From the NCBI RefSeq assembly GCF_019925205.1, contig NC_083560.1, positions 24,447,145 to 24,511,144 of the forward strand: a DNA stretch of 64,000 bases, read 5' to 3'. This DNA comes from Metopolophium dirhodum. Lineage: Eukaryota; Arthropoda; Insecta; Hemiptera; Aphididae. The position numbers and the translations under genes were made by a program. Shown one piece after another: positions 11,461 through 23,560 of this stretch (position 1 is the stretch's first letter; every line of letters starts with the position of its first letter). The notes beneath the pieces are model-generated. The model was not told the origin of the DNA and searched no databases. It was given only the letters and a program-made list of their open reading frames with translations.

Positions 11461-12830
11461 AAAAAGGTGGATAAGTTGATGTCGCTCTGCTGTACAGTAG
11501 GTTACAAGTGGGTCACTGTAATGGATGGCTTTAAAATTGAATTCAATGATATAATATCATTGTATAAGAAAAACGATTCTGAGCGAAAACGGTCAGTCAG
11601 CCTATGATATTTTCAAGTATATTTGATGATATTACTGTGAATAAAGTAATATATATATAACCTATTTACGTTGAGCCTTGTTTTAAATTTTCAATCCTTA
11701 GTCATAAAAGTTAAACATTTTATACATTTTTAACTACAAAATAATTAATAAATTATAAATTTGATATATGTTGTCAAAATTTGAACTTTAAATACTTGTA
11801 AAAAAAAATTGTGCCTATGTATTTTTAATATTTTTCAACTGATATTAGAACGATATATCAGGAGCCTTATATTAAATGTTTACGCTTTTTTACCCAACAA
11901 ATACAATTTTATTGATATTTATAGAAAAAAAAACTAAATAAATTTAAAACTGACAATGTCAGTAAACAGCTCAAAAATAGTCAAAATATTTTAAAAATTT
12001 TATGGTGTATAGAAAATGCTAATATAAACATTCAGTGAAATTTTCAAGTATCTATACTCATTCGTTTTTTAATTACAATAAAATAAGAAAATTGTTACAT
12101 GAGAAACCAACTAAAATCACTTTCCTCTCAAAAAGGTTACTGTTGAAGAAAATCCAAGCACTTTTACGGTCTTAAAAGGTGAAGACAGACACAAAAATAA
12201 AAAAAAAACACACATCATTGTAAAATCAATACATTCATCGCTTCGCTCAGAATCTAAAACGAATGACTGTAGATACTTGAAAATTTCACTGAATGTTTGT
12301 ATTAGCATTTTCTATACCCCAAACAGCAATTTGTAATGATAATATTATAATAGTATTATAATAACGTTATACTAATATTATTTGTTATTACAATGTTATA
12401 ATAATATTATTAATCAAAAAATTGTTGTCTGGGACACGATAACATTTTGAAAATAATTTGACTCTTTTTGAGATGTTTACGGACATTGTCAGTTTTCAAC
12501 TTTTTTAGTTTTTTCTCTATAAATATCAATAAAATTTTATTTGTTGGGAAAAAGCATGACAATTTAATGCAAGGCTCCTTATATAATATTACAATAGCAT
12601 TTGAAAAATATTAAAAATACATAGGCACAAATTTTTTTTATAAGTATTTAAAGTTCTAATTTTGACAATATTTATCAAATTTAAAATTTAATAATTATTT
12701 TGTAGTTGAAAATTTATAAAATGCTCAACTTTTATAGCTAAGGATTGAAAATTTAAAATAAGATTCTAAGTAAATAGGTTATATATAAATTACTTTATTC
12801 ACAATAATATCATCAAATATACTTGTGAAA
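11461..12830. repeat. Dispersed repeat family, inverted arrangement
   Basis: 11461-12070 runs forward and 12100-12830 repeats much of it in reverse complement, giving a large imperfect palindrome. The forward unit begins with a signature near GATGTCGCTCTGCTGTACAG followed by GTTACAAGTGGGTCAC. The same signature returns at 13463 and 23142, and the downstream part of the unit recurs in 12960-14080 and 19861-20700. Poly(A)/poly(T) runs and AT-rich sequence; no coding capacity. This family is the target into which the hAT element below inserted. Confidence 0.75.
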
Positions 12831-12948
12831 CGTGGTCGGGGGAACGACCAGTTAAATATAAGATATCCAGGGAGAATCGTAGGATCCTATAGATATAAAT
12901 ACCGTAGCCCGGAGTAGATATGTAGATATCAGGATCTTAAATATATAC
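12829..12948 (+). repeat. Fragment of an LTR-like sequence (family 2)
   Basis: About 120 bp starting TGAAACGTGGTCGGGGG and containing AGAATCGTAGGATCCTATAG. It is closely similar to 53808-53925 in the right palindrome arm and to its mirror at 38390-38507. The start with a small palindrome around GGGGG and the TATA-like ATATAAATA resemble the 5' end of an LTR. It sits between two pieces of the dispersed repeat and has no visible 3' end. Confidence 0.5.
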
Positions 12949-14076
12949 TTAATTATATACTATAAAATCGTTATATGAGATATCGAGTGAATATCAAAAA
13001 AAATATGAATTTAAAACGCTCATAAAAATTAATTTGACTTTCTTGTAGCCATTTTTTTTTATTAGAAAAAAAACTAAAAAAAAATGGAAAATTAAAATGG
13101 CCGTTAACAGCCCAAAATAATTCAAATATTTGGAAAATATTATGGTGTATAGAAAATGGTAATATAAACATTCAGTCCAAATTTCACGTACCTACGGTGA
13201 TTTTTTTCATAGTTGCACCAAAAACCAAAATCATTTTGCGTAAAAATTCCTCTTTTCCCTTAACTTTTCTTTTGTTTTTCACGTCGCGTTTGAAAACTTC
13301 TGGGAAATGTTCACTTTTGACCCCCACAAAGTACCAACTAGATTCAATTCTTTATCAGAAAAGTTACTGTTGAAGAAAATCCAAGCATTTTTACTGTCCT
13401 AAAAAGTGATGAAAGTCACAAAAAAAAAACACAAATCATTATAAAATCAATACTGTAAAAAGGTAAGTGGATGTCGCTCTGTTGTACAGTAGGTTACAAG
13501 TGGGTCACAATATTTTTCAACTGCAATTAGAATGATACATCAGGAGCCTTATATTAAATTTCCACGCTTTTTTACCCAACAAATAAAATTTTATTGATTT
13601 TTATAGAAAAAAAAACTAAAAAAATTGAAAACTGACAATGTCCGTAAGCAGCTCAAAAAGAGTCAAAATATTAAAAAAATTTTATGGTGTATAGAAAATG
13701 CTAATATAAACATTCAGTGAAAATTTCAAGTATCTACACTCATTCGTTTTTTAATTACAATAAAATAAGAAAATCGTTACATGAAGAAATCGAGTGAATA
13801 TAAAATGTTGTAAAAATATGAATTTCAAACGCTCATAAATATTTAATTTGACTTTCTTGAAGACATTTTTTTTTTTTATTAAGAGTAGACAAACTTATGA
13901 GGAATCTAGTATTACATTTTCGAATCTAAGATATATAAAGAAAATTTTTATGAATTTCGAACTCAAAATAATTTGCAAATTTTCGTAATTTTTACGTATT
14001 TTGTCAATATTTGAACTTTAAATGCTTATAAAAAAAAATGTGACTGGATTTTTAATTTTTTTCATTTGCATTTAAT
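12949..14076. repeat. Dispersed repeat family, forward copies
   Basis: At least two forward partial copies of the 11461-12070 unit, including the GATGTCGCTCTG signature at 13463. The unit is interrupted at 14084 by the hAT element and resumes at 19861. Confidence 0.65.
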
Positions 14077-14377
14077 ATAATAACTAGGGCCAACAATTAT
14101 ATGCCCTAAAAATCTATAAAATATGTATGCAGTTATGCCCTAAAAATTACCAAAATATGCCCTTAAAATATGCTCTAAAAAAATGTTATTGTAAAAAAAT
14201 GATTAAATGATTTATTTTTTTTATGTATTATACAATTTATACTATAATAATACAATATTATTATTTATTGCCAATGAATAATGATTTACAAAAATGTGTG
14301 ATATTAAAAAATATTTAAAATTAAAAAATTAAAATTAAAAAACAAAAACATTAATCAGATGATAAACATCTTAATTT

Positions 14378-15725
14378 TTACCCGATGTTATTACATTGAA
14401 CAATTAATGATTTGTATAAGTTTTCAAACAGCATTGAGCGTCGATTGTCCGTTAACAAATTTTTGTAGCGTGAAAAGGAACGTTCTACATCAACGGATGT
14501 AATAGGTGCGTATTTATAATGTAACAAATCGTTGCTGGTCAAATTTTCTAGAATACCTTCTAATGTGGATACATCACCGGATAATACTTTAGAAATTTTC
14601 GTAAGAATATGAAAACCATTATTTTTTTTAAAAACATCTTCACATTTTTTATTAATATCAGTGCCATTTGTACCACTAACTTCACATATTTTACTTCGCG
14701 CAGTTTCTATTGATTTAATTGAGTCTGCTAGTAAAACATTCTGGCTTTCTAAAGATGTTATGGTAGTTGGTAAAAATCCATAGTTTGAATAAATAAAAGT
14801 TAAATTTGCTTCAACTTGATCTTGAGAAATTAATTTTTGAACTTTGTCTATTGAAACGGCGTCTTCAGGGTTCAATTTCTGTATTACATTTCGAATAGCT
14901 TCTATATGTTCGCAATAATACATTGAAGCAGAAATCCATGTACCCCATCTTGTTAATATAGGCGTTGGAGGCAATGGTATACCTGGAGCCTCAGTTTTAA
15001 ACAAATCAATACGAATTGGCGCTTTTAAAAATATTTTTTTTGTGTTTGAGACAAGTTCGTCAATTTTTGGAAATTGACCACGAATTTTTTCTGCCACCCG
15101 GTGTAGCCCATGGGCCACACAAGTAACGTGGACCATTTTTGGATAAAAAGCTTGTAAACAATTAGCTGCCTTGACCATATAAGGAGCGGCATCGCTCAAA
15201 AACAAAAGTACATCAGGATGTCGAATTCCATTAGGCCATAATGTAAAAAGAGCTTTATCAACAATTTGACATATTGTAGAGTGGTTGGTTTTTTCGAGAA
15301 TACCGGAAAAAATTAAAAATATTTTACCTGGTTCATCGGCATTTAAAATACCAATAATTACGTTTGCAATATATCGAGATTGTACGTCAGTAGTTTCGTC
15401 GATCGAAATCCAGATTTTCTTATCAAGCACTTCTTTTCTTATGGCGTCCATTGTCTCATTATAGCACTCATTGACACAGGTACTTCTCAATAAAGATACT
15501 GATGGAATATCTTTACGCGTATACTTTTCCAGAAACGAACGAAAATAGGTATTTTGTAATTTATTTAATGGTATATTGGCTGCTAACAGCATTTTGCACA
15601 AATCTTTATTGAAAGAATTAATTTTTGATGTAGTAGGTAAAAGTTGTTCGAGTCTTTTGTTGTTGGTCGCCGAGTCGTTGAATACCACGTGAGTGCTTAG
15701 ACGTTTTAAGATGTTGTAAAACTGG
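14378..15725 (-). pseudogene. hAT transposase, C-terminal part
   Basis: Minus-strand frame of 436 codons counted from a GTG; it has no own ATG because its true N-terminus is across the insertion at 19276-19414. Visible hAT features: first acidic residue in SIDETTD (residue 97), second in LLFLSDAAPYM (166), the CVAH motif (190-193), RWGTW, and the C-terminal dimerisation segment with SVDVERSFSRYKN (Glu at about 402). The D-D-E set is therefore complete. Comparing the reading frame on either side of about 15675-15690, the natural continuation of the BED finger helix is one base out of frame with the transposase domain, so there is a frameshift as well as the insertion. Closest type known to me: the CGGBP1-like/DUF659 group of hAT proteins common in aphids. 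Confidence 0.85.
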
Positions 15726-15838
15726 GCATACGTAAACTTTTATCTATGTTAAAAAGGTATAATGTAAACTGCGTCCAAATTTTTATCCATATTAAAAAGG
15801 TATAATGTAAACTGCGCCCAAATTTTTATCCATGTTAA

Positions 15839-16266
15839 AAGGTACTTACAACTTATAAGCTGTGCGCCGTTTGTAAAATATATAAAACTTTTGAATTATT
15901 AAAGTCACTATGATTGTGTACTTTTGCAATTATATCACAGAAATTATATTGTTGTCTATAAATACCAACACGTTATTGAATAGTTATTGCAGTAATACGG
16001 CATCTACTGATGGCTTATCAATCACTACATCCGGCATGGGGCTACTTAGTACATGTCGTATTCAGTTTAATCAGTGAAGTCACGATGGCCGAACAATTTG
16101 TTTCGCAGCGCGAAAAAAGCTTGAAAATAATTGAAAAATTTAAATTTCGGAAAACTAATCGGCCTCTGAGTTATATATATTAAACTAAATAGTATAAATG
16201 TACCCTTTAAATACCAAAATTCTAAGACAAAAAATAAACGCAAAACGTTACAACATTTTGTACTTT
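15839..16266. other. Left internal part of the 9-bp-duplication element, noncoding
   Basis: Between the left subterminal repeats and the piggyBac TTAA. No coding frame is recognised and no similarity to the right half beyond the terminal words. Confidence 0.5.
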
Positions 16267-16270
16267 TTAA

Positions 16271-18800
16271 CACATTCGTGGACAGCTACTGCTATAGCAG
16301 TAATTTCAAAAGTTGATGTACATATATCAGTAGAATATAAACCATTCAAATTAACACAGTACTGGTATAGCAGTAATAATTTCAATAGTCTCATATGAAA
16401 GAGCATGTTTTACTGTCCCACTGCAATACTTCAGAGCATTGGGCACTGTATTATATATGTGTTATTTTTAGCTTTATTTATCGTTTTTTTTTTTTGGTAT
16501 TTCCATGAACCCTATATTCGATATAATTATTATTATTTATAATTTAGCTATATCATTATTGCTTTATAATGATACAACACAATATATAAATGTCTACACC
16601 ATATATTCGAACCATAACCGATAGAAATGCATTGTTGTCCGTGTAAGTATTCAGTTCGATTATAAACATCGTACGTAATAGGTGTCTGAATATGTCACGT
16701 AATAATATCGATAAAGTGCGCAAATATTTAGATGAGTCGTTTGATTCGTCTGATTTTTCTGATCAAGATAATTCAGATGTTGACCCAGATTTTTCGTTAC
16801 CAAGTACGAGACAAGATTCGTCACCAAGAGCAGGGCCGTCTCATACTTTTACAAATACTGAAAGTGACACAAGTAATGAATCGTTTGAGGTAAGTTCAAG
16901 TGATAATGATGATTATAATAATGCTAATAACAATGATGATGATGATCAATGGTACGAGAATTGGGAAGATATACCAGACTTCCAATTTGACAATAGTATG
17001 TCAGGAATCAAACTAAATATACCTGATTCCGCAAAAGATAATCCTTTACAGATATTCGAAATGTTATGGACACGTGAAATAACTGATATGGTGGTATCCT
17101 CGACAAATAATTATGGTGTAAAATTAACTTCACAAATTCGTTCACATAAAAAACACTGTCGTGCAGCTGAGTTTAAAAAAGTTGATGCGGAGGAAATATA
17201 TACATTTTTGGCCATTTGTTTGCTCTCTGGATCCGTGAAATTTTCTGTAATCAGAGATATGTTCTCTTACAATCCTATTATCATCCTATAATATCGAGAA
17301 CTATGTCGGGTAGACGCTTTGAACAGATTTTGAGATGTTTTAGTGTCGAATATAATGACCCAGAAAAAGTAAATAGTACAAAATATGATCCAATAAAAAA
17401 AATTGAACCAATTTTTAAAAAACTTATAAATAATTTTCAACTTGCATATATTCCATACGAATGTCTATCACTTGATGAATCGCTTTTATTACATCGTGGT
17501 CGCCTTTTATTTAGACAATACATGAGACTTAAAAAAGCAAGATATGGTATAAAGTTTTTCGAGCTCTGTACACCCGACGGATTTGTTCTAAATATGGAGA
17601 TGTATAAAGGAAAAAGAGAAGAAATTCAAGTCGGTTCTACATCAAAAATAAATAGTTTAGTTTTTCGTATTTTGGAAGCATTTCTTGATAAAGGACATAC
17701 AGTTTTTATGGATAATTATTATAATAGTATAAGTCTTTCTAAAGAACTTCTACATCGAAAAACACATACAACAGGAACACTACGCAGTAACCGTAAAGGC
17801 AACCCAAAATGCGTAACCACAAAAAAGTTGAAATCTGGAAACTATATTTGGCGTCGACAAGGAAAAATTTATGTATCTAAGTGGAAAGATAAAAGGGATG
17901 TACTAGCGATAACTACAAAATACCAACCACAACTTTTATCATCCAAAAATCGATTTGGAAATGAAAAAAAAAACCGAATGAAATTATTCAGTATAATAAT
18001 AACATGAGTGGTATCGATAGGTCAGACCAAATGGTAAAATATTATAGCAGCCCACGAAAACAATCACGATGGTACAAAAAAGTTTTGTTTCATCTGTTAG
18101 ATATTACAGTGTGGAATAGTTTTTACATATACAAAAAACATTTTGGTTGCGATTCTATGACTTTTAAAAAATTTCGCGATATTCTAATAAAAAATATGAT
18201 AAACCTTCCAATAGATTTAACAGCTAATCAAATTTTTAATGCCCCAAAACCAAAAGATCCAAAAAACAAACGACCAATGCCAGAAGAAGGACAACACTAC
18301 CAAGAAAAAATCCCATTACCTCCACTGTATAAAAGAAAACATTACTTCAAAAACTGCAAAATATGCACAAAAAAAAACGTGAGAAAACAAACCCAGTATC
18401 AATGTAAAGTTTGCAATGTTCCACTGTGTCCGGGATCATGTTTTGAAGACTTTCACAAAAATATGTTGTAAAAAAACATTTCATTATTTTATATTGTATT
18501 GATTCAATTTATATAAGACTACATTTTTATGTTTATTTTTTATGTCACAATATTCTTTTTCAAAATGTATTACACAAAATAAACCAGGTTGAGTTGAATC
18601 ATTATTTTTATTATATTATTTTTAAAATATAATTATACTGCTATAGCAGCGCAGTGATGTACGTAGTTGTAAACAACAATGTAGTGGGACAGTGCTGCTA
18701 TAGCAGTACCCAAATTACTACTGCTATAGCAGTAATAATTAAGTGCGTTTTTATAAGTAGTTTATTTCCGCTCCGGGAATTTCAACTGTCCACGAATGTG
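16271..18800 (+). mobile_element. piggyBac-type element with perfect TIRs and TTAA duplication
   Basis: Both ends carry the 15-bp inverted repeat CACATTCGTGGACAG (16271-16285, reverse complement 18786-18800), flanked by TTAA at 16267-16270 and 18801-18804. The element is 2530 bp. Subterminal copies of the palindromic 14-mer ACTGCTATAGCAGT lie at 16288 and 16361 (one mismatch) on the left, and at 18637, around 18692-18709 and at 18720 on the right. A further inverted pair ACTGTCCCACT / AGTGGGACAGT is at 16412 and 18683. These match the internal-repeat layout of piggyBac ends. Confidence 0.95.
16692..18471 (+). pseudogene. piggyBac transposase (DDE_Tnp_1_7), two frame breaks
   Basis: Three successive frames: 16692-17291, 17216-18007 and 18004-18471. 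The N-terminal part is Asp/Ser-rich, as usual for the family. Catalytic aspartates are visible in SLDESLL (codon at 17474), FMDNYYNS (17711) and MSGIDRSDQM (18016). The C-terminus is a Cys-rich zinc-binding domain (CKICTKKN...CKVCNVPLCPGSC). The first break coincides with an imperfect 11-bp microduplication at about 17268-17290 (AATCCTATTATC then ATCCTATAATATC). The second lies in a run of ten A around 17963-17972, where a single-base change shifts the frame. Total length without breaks would be close to the usual 590 residues. With perfect TIRs, the element is young and only lightly damaged. Confidence 0.92.
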
Positions 18801-18828
18801 TTAAGATTATATATTTTTTTTAATTTTT

Positions 18829-19072
18829 AATTTTATTCTATTAATTATTTATGCTATGATATGGCTGTAACGAATCAAATATATTAAAGATTGTAATTTT
18901 AGATTAGTAATTCTGTAATTTTGTTTAATTTTGCAGAATATGTATCAACAATATGTTTTCAATTTTATTCTATTAATTATTTATGCTATAATATTATGGA
19001 TGTAACGAATTAAATATATTAAAGATTGTAATTTTAGATAAGTAATTCTGTAATTTTGTTTAATTTGGCAAA
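18829..19072. repeat. Two tandem copies of a ~132-bp unit
   Basis: Units start with AATTTTATTCTATTAATTAT at 18829 and 18961 and share GTAACGAAT, AAATATATTAAAGATTGTAA and TAATTCTGTAATTTTG. They belong to the right half of the 9-bp-duplication element, just outside the piggyBac insertion. Confidence 0.85.
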
Positions 19073-19275
19073 AATATAGCTATTCAATTTTTAAAAGTTT
19101 AGCCGGACGCAGTTTACATATTATGTAACATATGTCACCTTTTTACATTTGATAAAACTCGAGCGCAGTTTACATATCACCTTTTTACTCACGATAAGAA
19201 CTCGGGCGCAGTTTACATGTATGATTTCGTGTTTACCTGTACGTTGGGCGCAGTTTACAATCGCCGGTAAAACTG

Positions 19276-19414
19276 TAAATCGTTTTTCACTTGTAACCTT
19301 TGCCTCACATATTTTACAAAACAATATATTCCCATCCGAAGAAAATATATTTTCTCCAAATTCAGAGATGTAACTATTGATACGACTAGTGTTGGAAGTT
19401 CTCACTTTCGGCAT
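19276..19414 (-). pseudogene. hAT transposase, N-terminal BED-finger part
   Basis: The first 46 codons, starting MPKVRTSNTSR, with the first half of a BED-type zinc finger (FCKICEAKV, C-x2-C). The two histidines of the finger are encoded at the far side of the insertion, near 15700-15715 on the minus strand. After codon 46 the open frame reads into the inserted element's terminal repeats, so the rest of that 97-codon frame is not native. Confidence 0.85.
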
Positions 19415-19860
19415 TTTAAAACAGTCGATTTAATAACGCACCACACGAGTATAAAGACCGACTGACGACTGTAATAGATGCGATAAAATATAATATGATA
19501 TTTATCTCTATGCGATACTGTTACCGATATACGGACATATAATTGTTGACCCTAATAATTAGCGATTAAGATTAGATAACCACTTTTCATAAATGAGCTG
19601 AAATACCAATAATAAGGTATATGAGTGAAACAAATTAATATTTTGTAATTCCCGAGTTTTTAAGATCTTAAATATGCTCCAAAAATATACTAAATGCTAA
19701 AATATGCCCTAAAAATGCAAAAATACCATAATACGCAAAAATATGTGAAATAAAATTTTGTATACAGCATCGTTAGGTTATAAAACAAATTTTGGTATTA
19801 ACTAGCTATTTTTTTGACCAACCAATAAAAATATGTAAATGCATACAAGTGTTGGCCCTA

Positions 19861-20700
19861 TTAATAACATATAGGCGCTCTTTTTATTAATTTTCAGGCT
19901 TTTTTAACCAACAAGTCATTCGTTTTTAAATTACAATAAAATAAGAAAATCGAAATATCGAGTGAATATCAAATGTTGTGTAAATATGAATTTCAAACGC
20001 TCATAAAAATTTGATTTAACTTTCTTGTAGACATTTTGTTTTGGTAAAGATAGACAAACTTATGAGGAATCTTGTATTATATTTTCAAATCTTAGATTTA
20101 AAAAGAAAAATTTTTATGAATTCTCAACTCAAAATAATTTGCCAATTTTTGTAATTTTTCCGTATATTGTCAATATTTGAACTTTAAATGTTTATAAATA
20201 GAAATTGTGTCTAAGGATTTTCAATATTTTTCAAATGTCATTGAAACAATAACCTAGGAGCCTTCTATTAAATTTTCAAGCTTTTTTACCCATCAGATAA
20301 AATTTTATTTATATTTATAGAAAAAAAAACCAAAAAAAAAAAATGGAAACAAAAAATGTCTGTAAACAGTTTAAAATAAGTCAAATATATCGAAAATTTT
20401 ATGGTGTATAGGAAATGCTTATATAAATATTCAGTGAAATTTTCAAGTATCTACACTCATTCGTTTTTTAATTACAATAAAATAAGAAAATTGTTTCATG
20501 AGAAACCAACTAGATTCACTTTCCTATCAGAAAAGTTACTGTTGAAGAAAATCCAAGCACTTTTACTGTCCCAAAAGGTGATGACAGATACAAAAATAAA
20601 AAAAAAAACACACATCATTGTTCAGAATCTAAAACGAATGACTATATACTTGAAAATTTCACTGAATGTTTGTATTAGAATTTTCTATATGCACGATAAA
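19861..20700. repeat. Dispersed repeat family, continuation after the hAT insertion
   Basis: Continues the repeat interrupted at 14084, as shown by the conserved order (GGCTCTTTT-like step, CTTTTTTAACCAACAAG, then ATGGTGTATAGGAAATGCT as at 12002 and 13683). A 101-codon frame at 20401-20706 is a by-product of this repeat. Confidence 0.65.
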
Positions 20701-22579
20701 ATATGAATATTCAGAAATGTGGGAATAATAAATGTATTAGTTATATGATTATATTTTCATTTCTTGAAATTAATTAATTATTGCGCATATGTTAATATAT
20801 ACATTTTCAATTGCAGATATTAGATTCTTTAAATTCCTTGTAAGATTGTTCTAAAAAATAATTTTATGATCATTAAAATAAGTTAATATTATTCAGTTTA
20901 ATTACAACCAAAAAAATATTTCAAATGTGGAAAATAACCATTTTTCAGGTAATCTATAATATTCCTCTATAGGGTAGAACTAGTTAAAATTCATTATCTA
21001 AAACATTTTTTATAATTTTTTACGTGAAATAGTTTTAAGAAATTCGAAGGAAGATATGTGGCATTTAAGAACGATTTCCAATTTGCTATATTTTACAAAT
21101 TTTAAATTACTCTCGTTTTTGATTAAATGTTTTAAGGTTTTTGAGAATATATAAATTAATCGAGAATAATAGTTATATTGAGCGGCACACGGGTATTCAA
21201 TTCGTCTTGAAGGATTCTCGCCTAACCTAACCTGAATATATTATAATACACAAACTTTACTAATTGTATAACAAGTTTATTTTTCAGCTATTCCCAACTC
21301 AAACAGAATCCGGAAATATATTCAGAATATACATTTAATTTAATTTGTTTTAATAATGTAACACTATTAAAATTAACTATTGGGTTGTGACATGTGGCGT
21401 GGCTCGACTCATTATATGTGGGCTGCACATACTCAAGAATATTTGTCTTAAAATATTTTATTTTTAAAATTTTGAGCTTTTTGTTTTCTAATGTTTGGTA
21501 ACAATACGTCTTGTACAAAGTCTTGAAATGGTTCTGCATTCGGTTTATTTGAACGCATTATAAGTCTATATAAACCTCCTTCATTTATAAATACTTATTT
21601 ATCTTGATTTGTTTTTTAGTAGATGAGGTCTACTCCGAGTAGCCCACCTCTTTCATTTTTATATTTTTTTAAATTCTATAAATTCTTCATTCATTGCAGG
21701 CTTATCTAAATTTATGAACATAACATTTTTTTTAAAAAAACAAATCAATTTCTTTTTTAGGAGGACATTGGAATATAACACCTAATAATGTAATATTTTT
21801 CAGAAAAAAATTAATTAATTAATTAATGTTATAATTTCTCATCTATTCTTACAAGTTAACTAAACTATAACTTTCAAGTTTTCCAACAATCCTGATTTCG
21901 GAGATGTTAAGGTCAACTGGCAACATTTATGTTTCTACAACTTAAACACTTTCCAACAGCTCAACAACTCAACCTCTAAAATCTATGGCATTAGTTCAAC
22001 AACTCAACTTTCACGGCATCTCACAAAACCTATTCCATTGGCTCAGCATCTCAACATTCACAACACCTCAACACACATCATTTAAATCTCTATGGAATAT
22101 TTTAAAAACTGTATAACTTTTACAATCCTAAGGCCAAATTGCTTATAAGTAATAGTAGTATATATATACCAAAAAAAAGTAGTATATGGGGCACTTATGG
22201 GACTTTTATTCTTAATAGAACAATTCTATTAAAAAATATTTTAATTATTAATGCATTTCGGTTTTTAAATTATTAATAATATTAATTTTGCGAAAAATAT
22301 TTTATTTATTATTTCATTTCAATTTATTTTATTGTTATATATAAGGCACTGTGCCAGGAATGGTACATAAGTATTTTGAAAAATATTTTAAGAAATATTG
22401 CATTTTAATTTTTAAATTATTAATAACATTAGTTTTGTGAAAAATATTTTGGGGGATTTTGCATTTCATACGTTTTGCGAAAAATATTTCAATTATTAAT
22501 GCATTTCGATTTTCTGATCTTTTTACACATTGTTTTCTTTGTGATATTTTACTGTTATAAAAGGAACTGCGCCAAGAAT
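20701..22579. other. AT-rich region without a gene
   Basis: Nothing coding is supported. 21950-22080 has loosely repeated CAACAACTCAAC / CATCTCAACA words. 21825-21840 has an ATTAATTAATTAATTA run. 22190-22510 has several diverged TTTTGCGAAAAATATTTT words. Confidence 0.45.
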
Positions 22580-22940
22580 GGTATATATTTACTACTTACT
22601 GATTACCAATGAAGGTTGAACTACTTCACCTGCAATCCAACAATTTTCTTTTGACCTTGTATAAAATATATTTAAAGTAACAGATAAGCTATGTAGGTAC
22701 TATCATTCCTTATCGTACAAAATACTGTTTTCTTGTCTTGTGTCAAGTTCTACTATCACTTACCATTGACTTCACTTGTACTTCAGAGCTAATGTCAAAC
22801 TCCTAATTGATTGCCCTGGATAATATGATATTTACACCACTTTTTTCATAATGCAATTAAGTATTTTCCACCATTTGGTACAATAAACATAAATATAGTA
22901 TAAATATGATTTATATAATTTCCAAGAATATATTGTTATG
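22580..22940. repeat. Locally duplicated segment, further copy of block d
   Basis: Same orientation as 2770-3100 and 3905-4150. Landmarks: AATGAAGGTTGAACTACTTCACCTG and GAGCTAATGTCAAACTC. It precedes the a-c blocks here (24470-25220), so it belongs to the preceding duplication unit. Confidence 0.6.
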
Positions 22941-23127
22941 TACTAGAGTTGGTCGAGTATTTGACTTTGAACTAAGTTCGAGGTCCTTACTCGATAAAAA
23001 AATATTTTGTGCTTGTAATTATAACGAGTAAAGTAGTCGACTTGAATTGAAAGGTACTAGAATTTTTTTAATGCTTGGCATTTATTGATTACTTGTATTT
23101 TACACTCGACATGACTCGAAATTAAAA

Positions 23128-23560
23128 AAGGTGGGTAAAAGGATGTCGCTCTGCTGTATATTAGGTTACAAGTGGGTCACTGTAATAGATGGTGTTAAAT
23201 TTGAATTCAATGATATAATATCATTGTATAAGACAAACGATTACGAGCGAAAACGGTCAGTCAGCCTATGATATTACCAAGTATATTTGATGATATTATT
23301 GTGAATAAAGTAATTTATATATAACCTATTTACATGGAGCCTTGTTTTAAATTTTCAATCCTTAGCCATAAAAGTTAAACATTTTATACATTTTTAACTA
23401 CAAAATAATTAATAAATTATAAATTTGATAAATGTTGTCAAAATTTGAACTTCAAATACTTATAAAAAAAAATTGTGCCTATGTATTTTTAATATTTTTC
23501 AACTTATGTTAGAACGATATATCAGGAGCCTTATATTAAATTTCCACGCTTTTTTCTTAT
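23128..23560 (+). repeat. Dispersed repeat family, additional forward copy
   Basis: Begins with the GATGTCGCTCTGCTGTA signature and follows the 11461 copy closely (GCGAAAACGGTCAGTCAGCC, TATCAGGAGCCTTATATTAAA). It ends abruptly near 23555 after CACGCTTTTTT. Confidence 0.75.

Larger units (their letters stand above)
15726..19266. mobile_element. Non-autonomous element with 9-bp target duplication, itself interrupted
   Basis: GTAAAACTG occurs at 15717-15725 and 19267-19275, exactly where the hAT coding sequence is split; removing one copy and the insert brings the BED finger together. Left terminus GGCATACGTAAAC and right terminus (reverse complement) CGGCGATTGTAAAC share GGC and GTAAAC. Subterminal arrays of TGTAAACTGCGCCC-type words point inwards: two tandem 42-bp units on the left (15747-15838) and four words on the right (19085-19262). 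A 9-bp duplication and G-rich termini suggest a Mutator-like (MULE) or Merlin-type MITE. Without the nested piggyBac it is about 1.0 kb and has no own transposase. Confidence 0.7.
14085..19860 (-). mobile_element. hAT element with BED-finger transposase, twice interrupted
   Basis: The left end TAGGGCCAACAATTATATGC and the right end, in reverse complement, TAGGGCCAACACTTGTATGC are near-identical TIRs. The flanks ATAATAAC (14077-14084) and TTAATAAC (19861-19868) match at 7 of 8 bases, the expected 8-bp hAT target duplication. Subterminal regions on both sides carry repeated ATATGCCCTAAAAAT words. The transposase gene runs on the minus strand, exon start at 19414 and stop at 14378, but is broken by a 3.5-kb insertion. 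Without that insertion the element would be about 2.2 kb, normal for a non-intron hAT relative. Confidence 0.9.
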
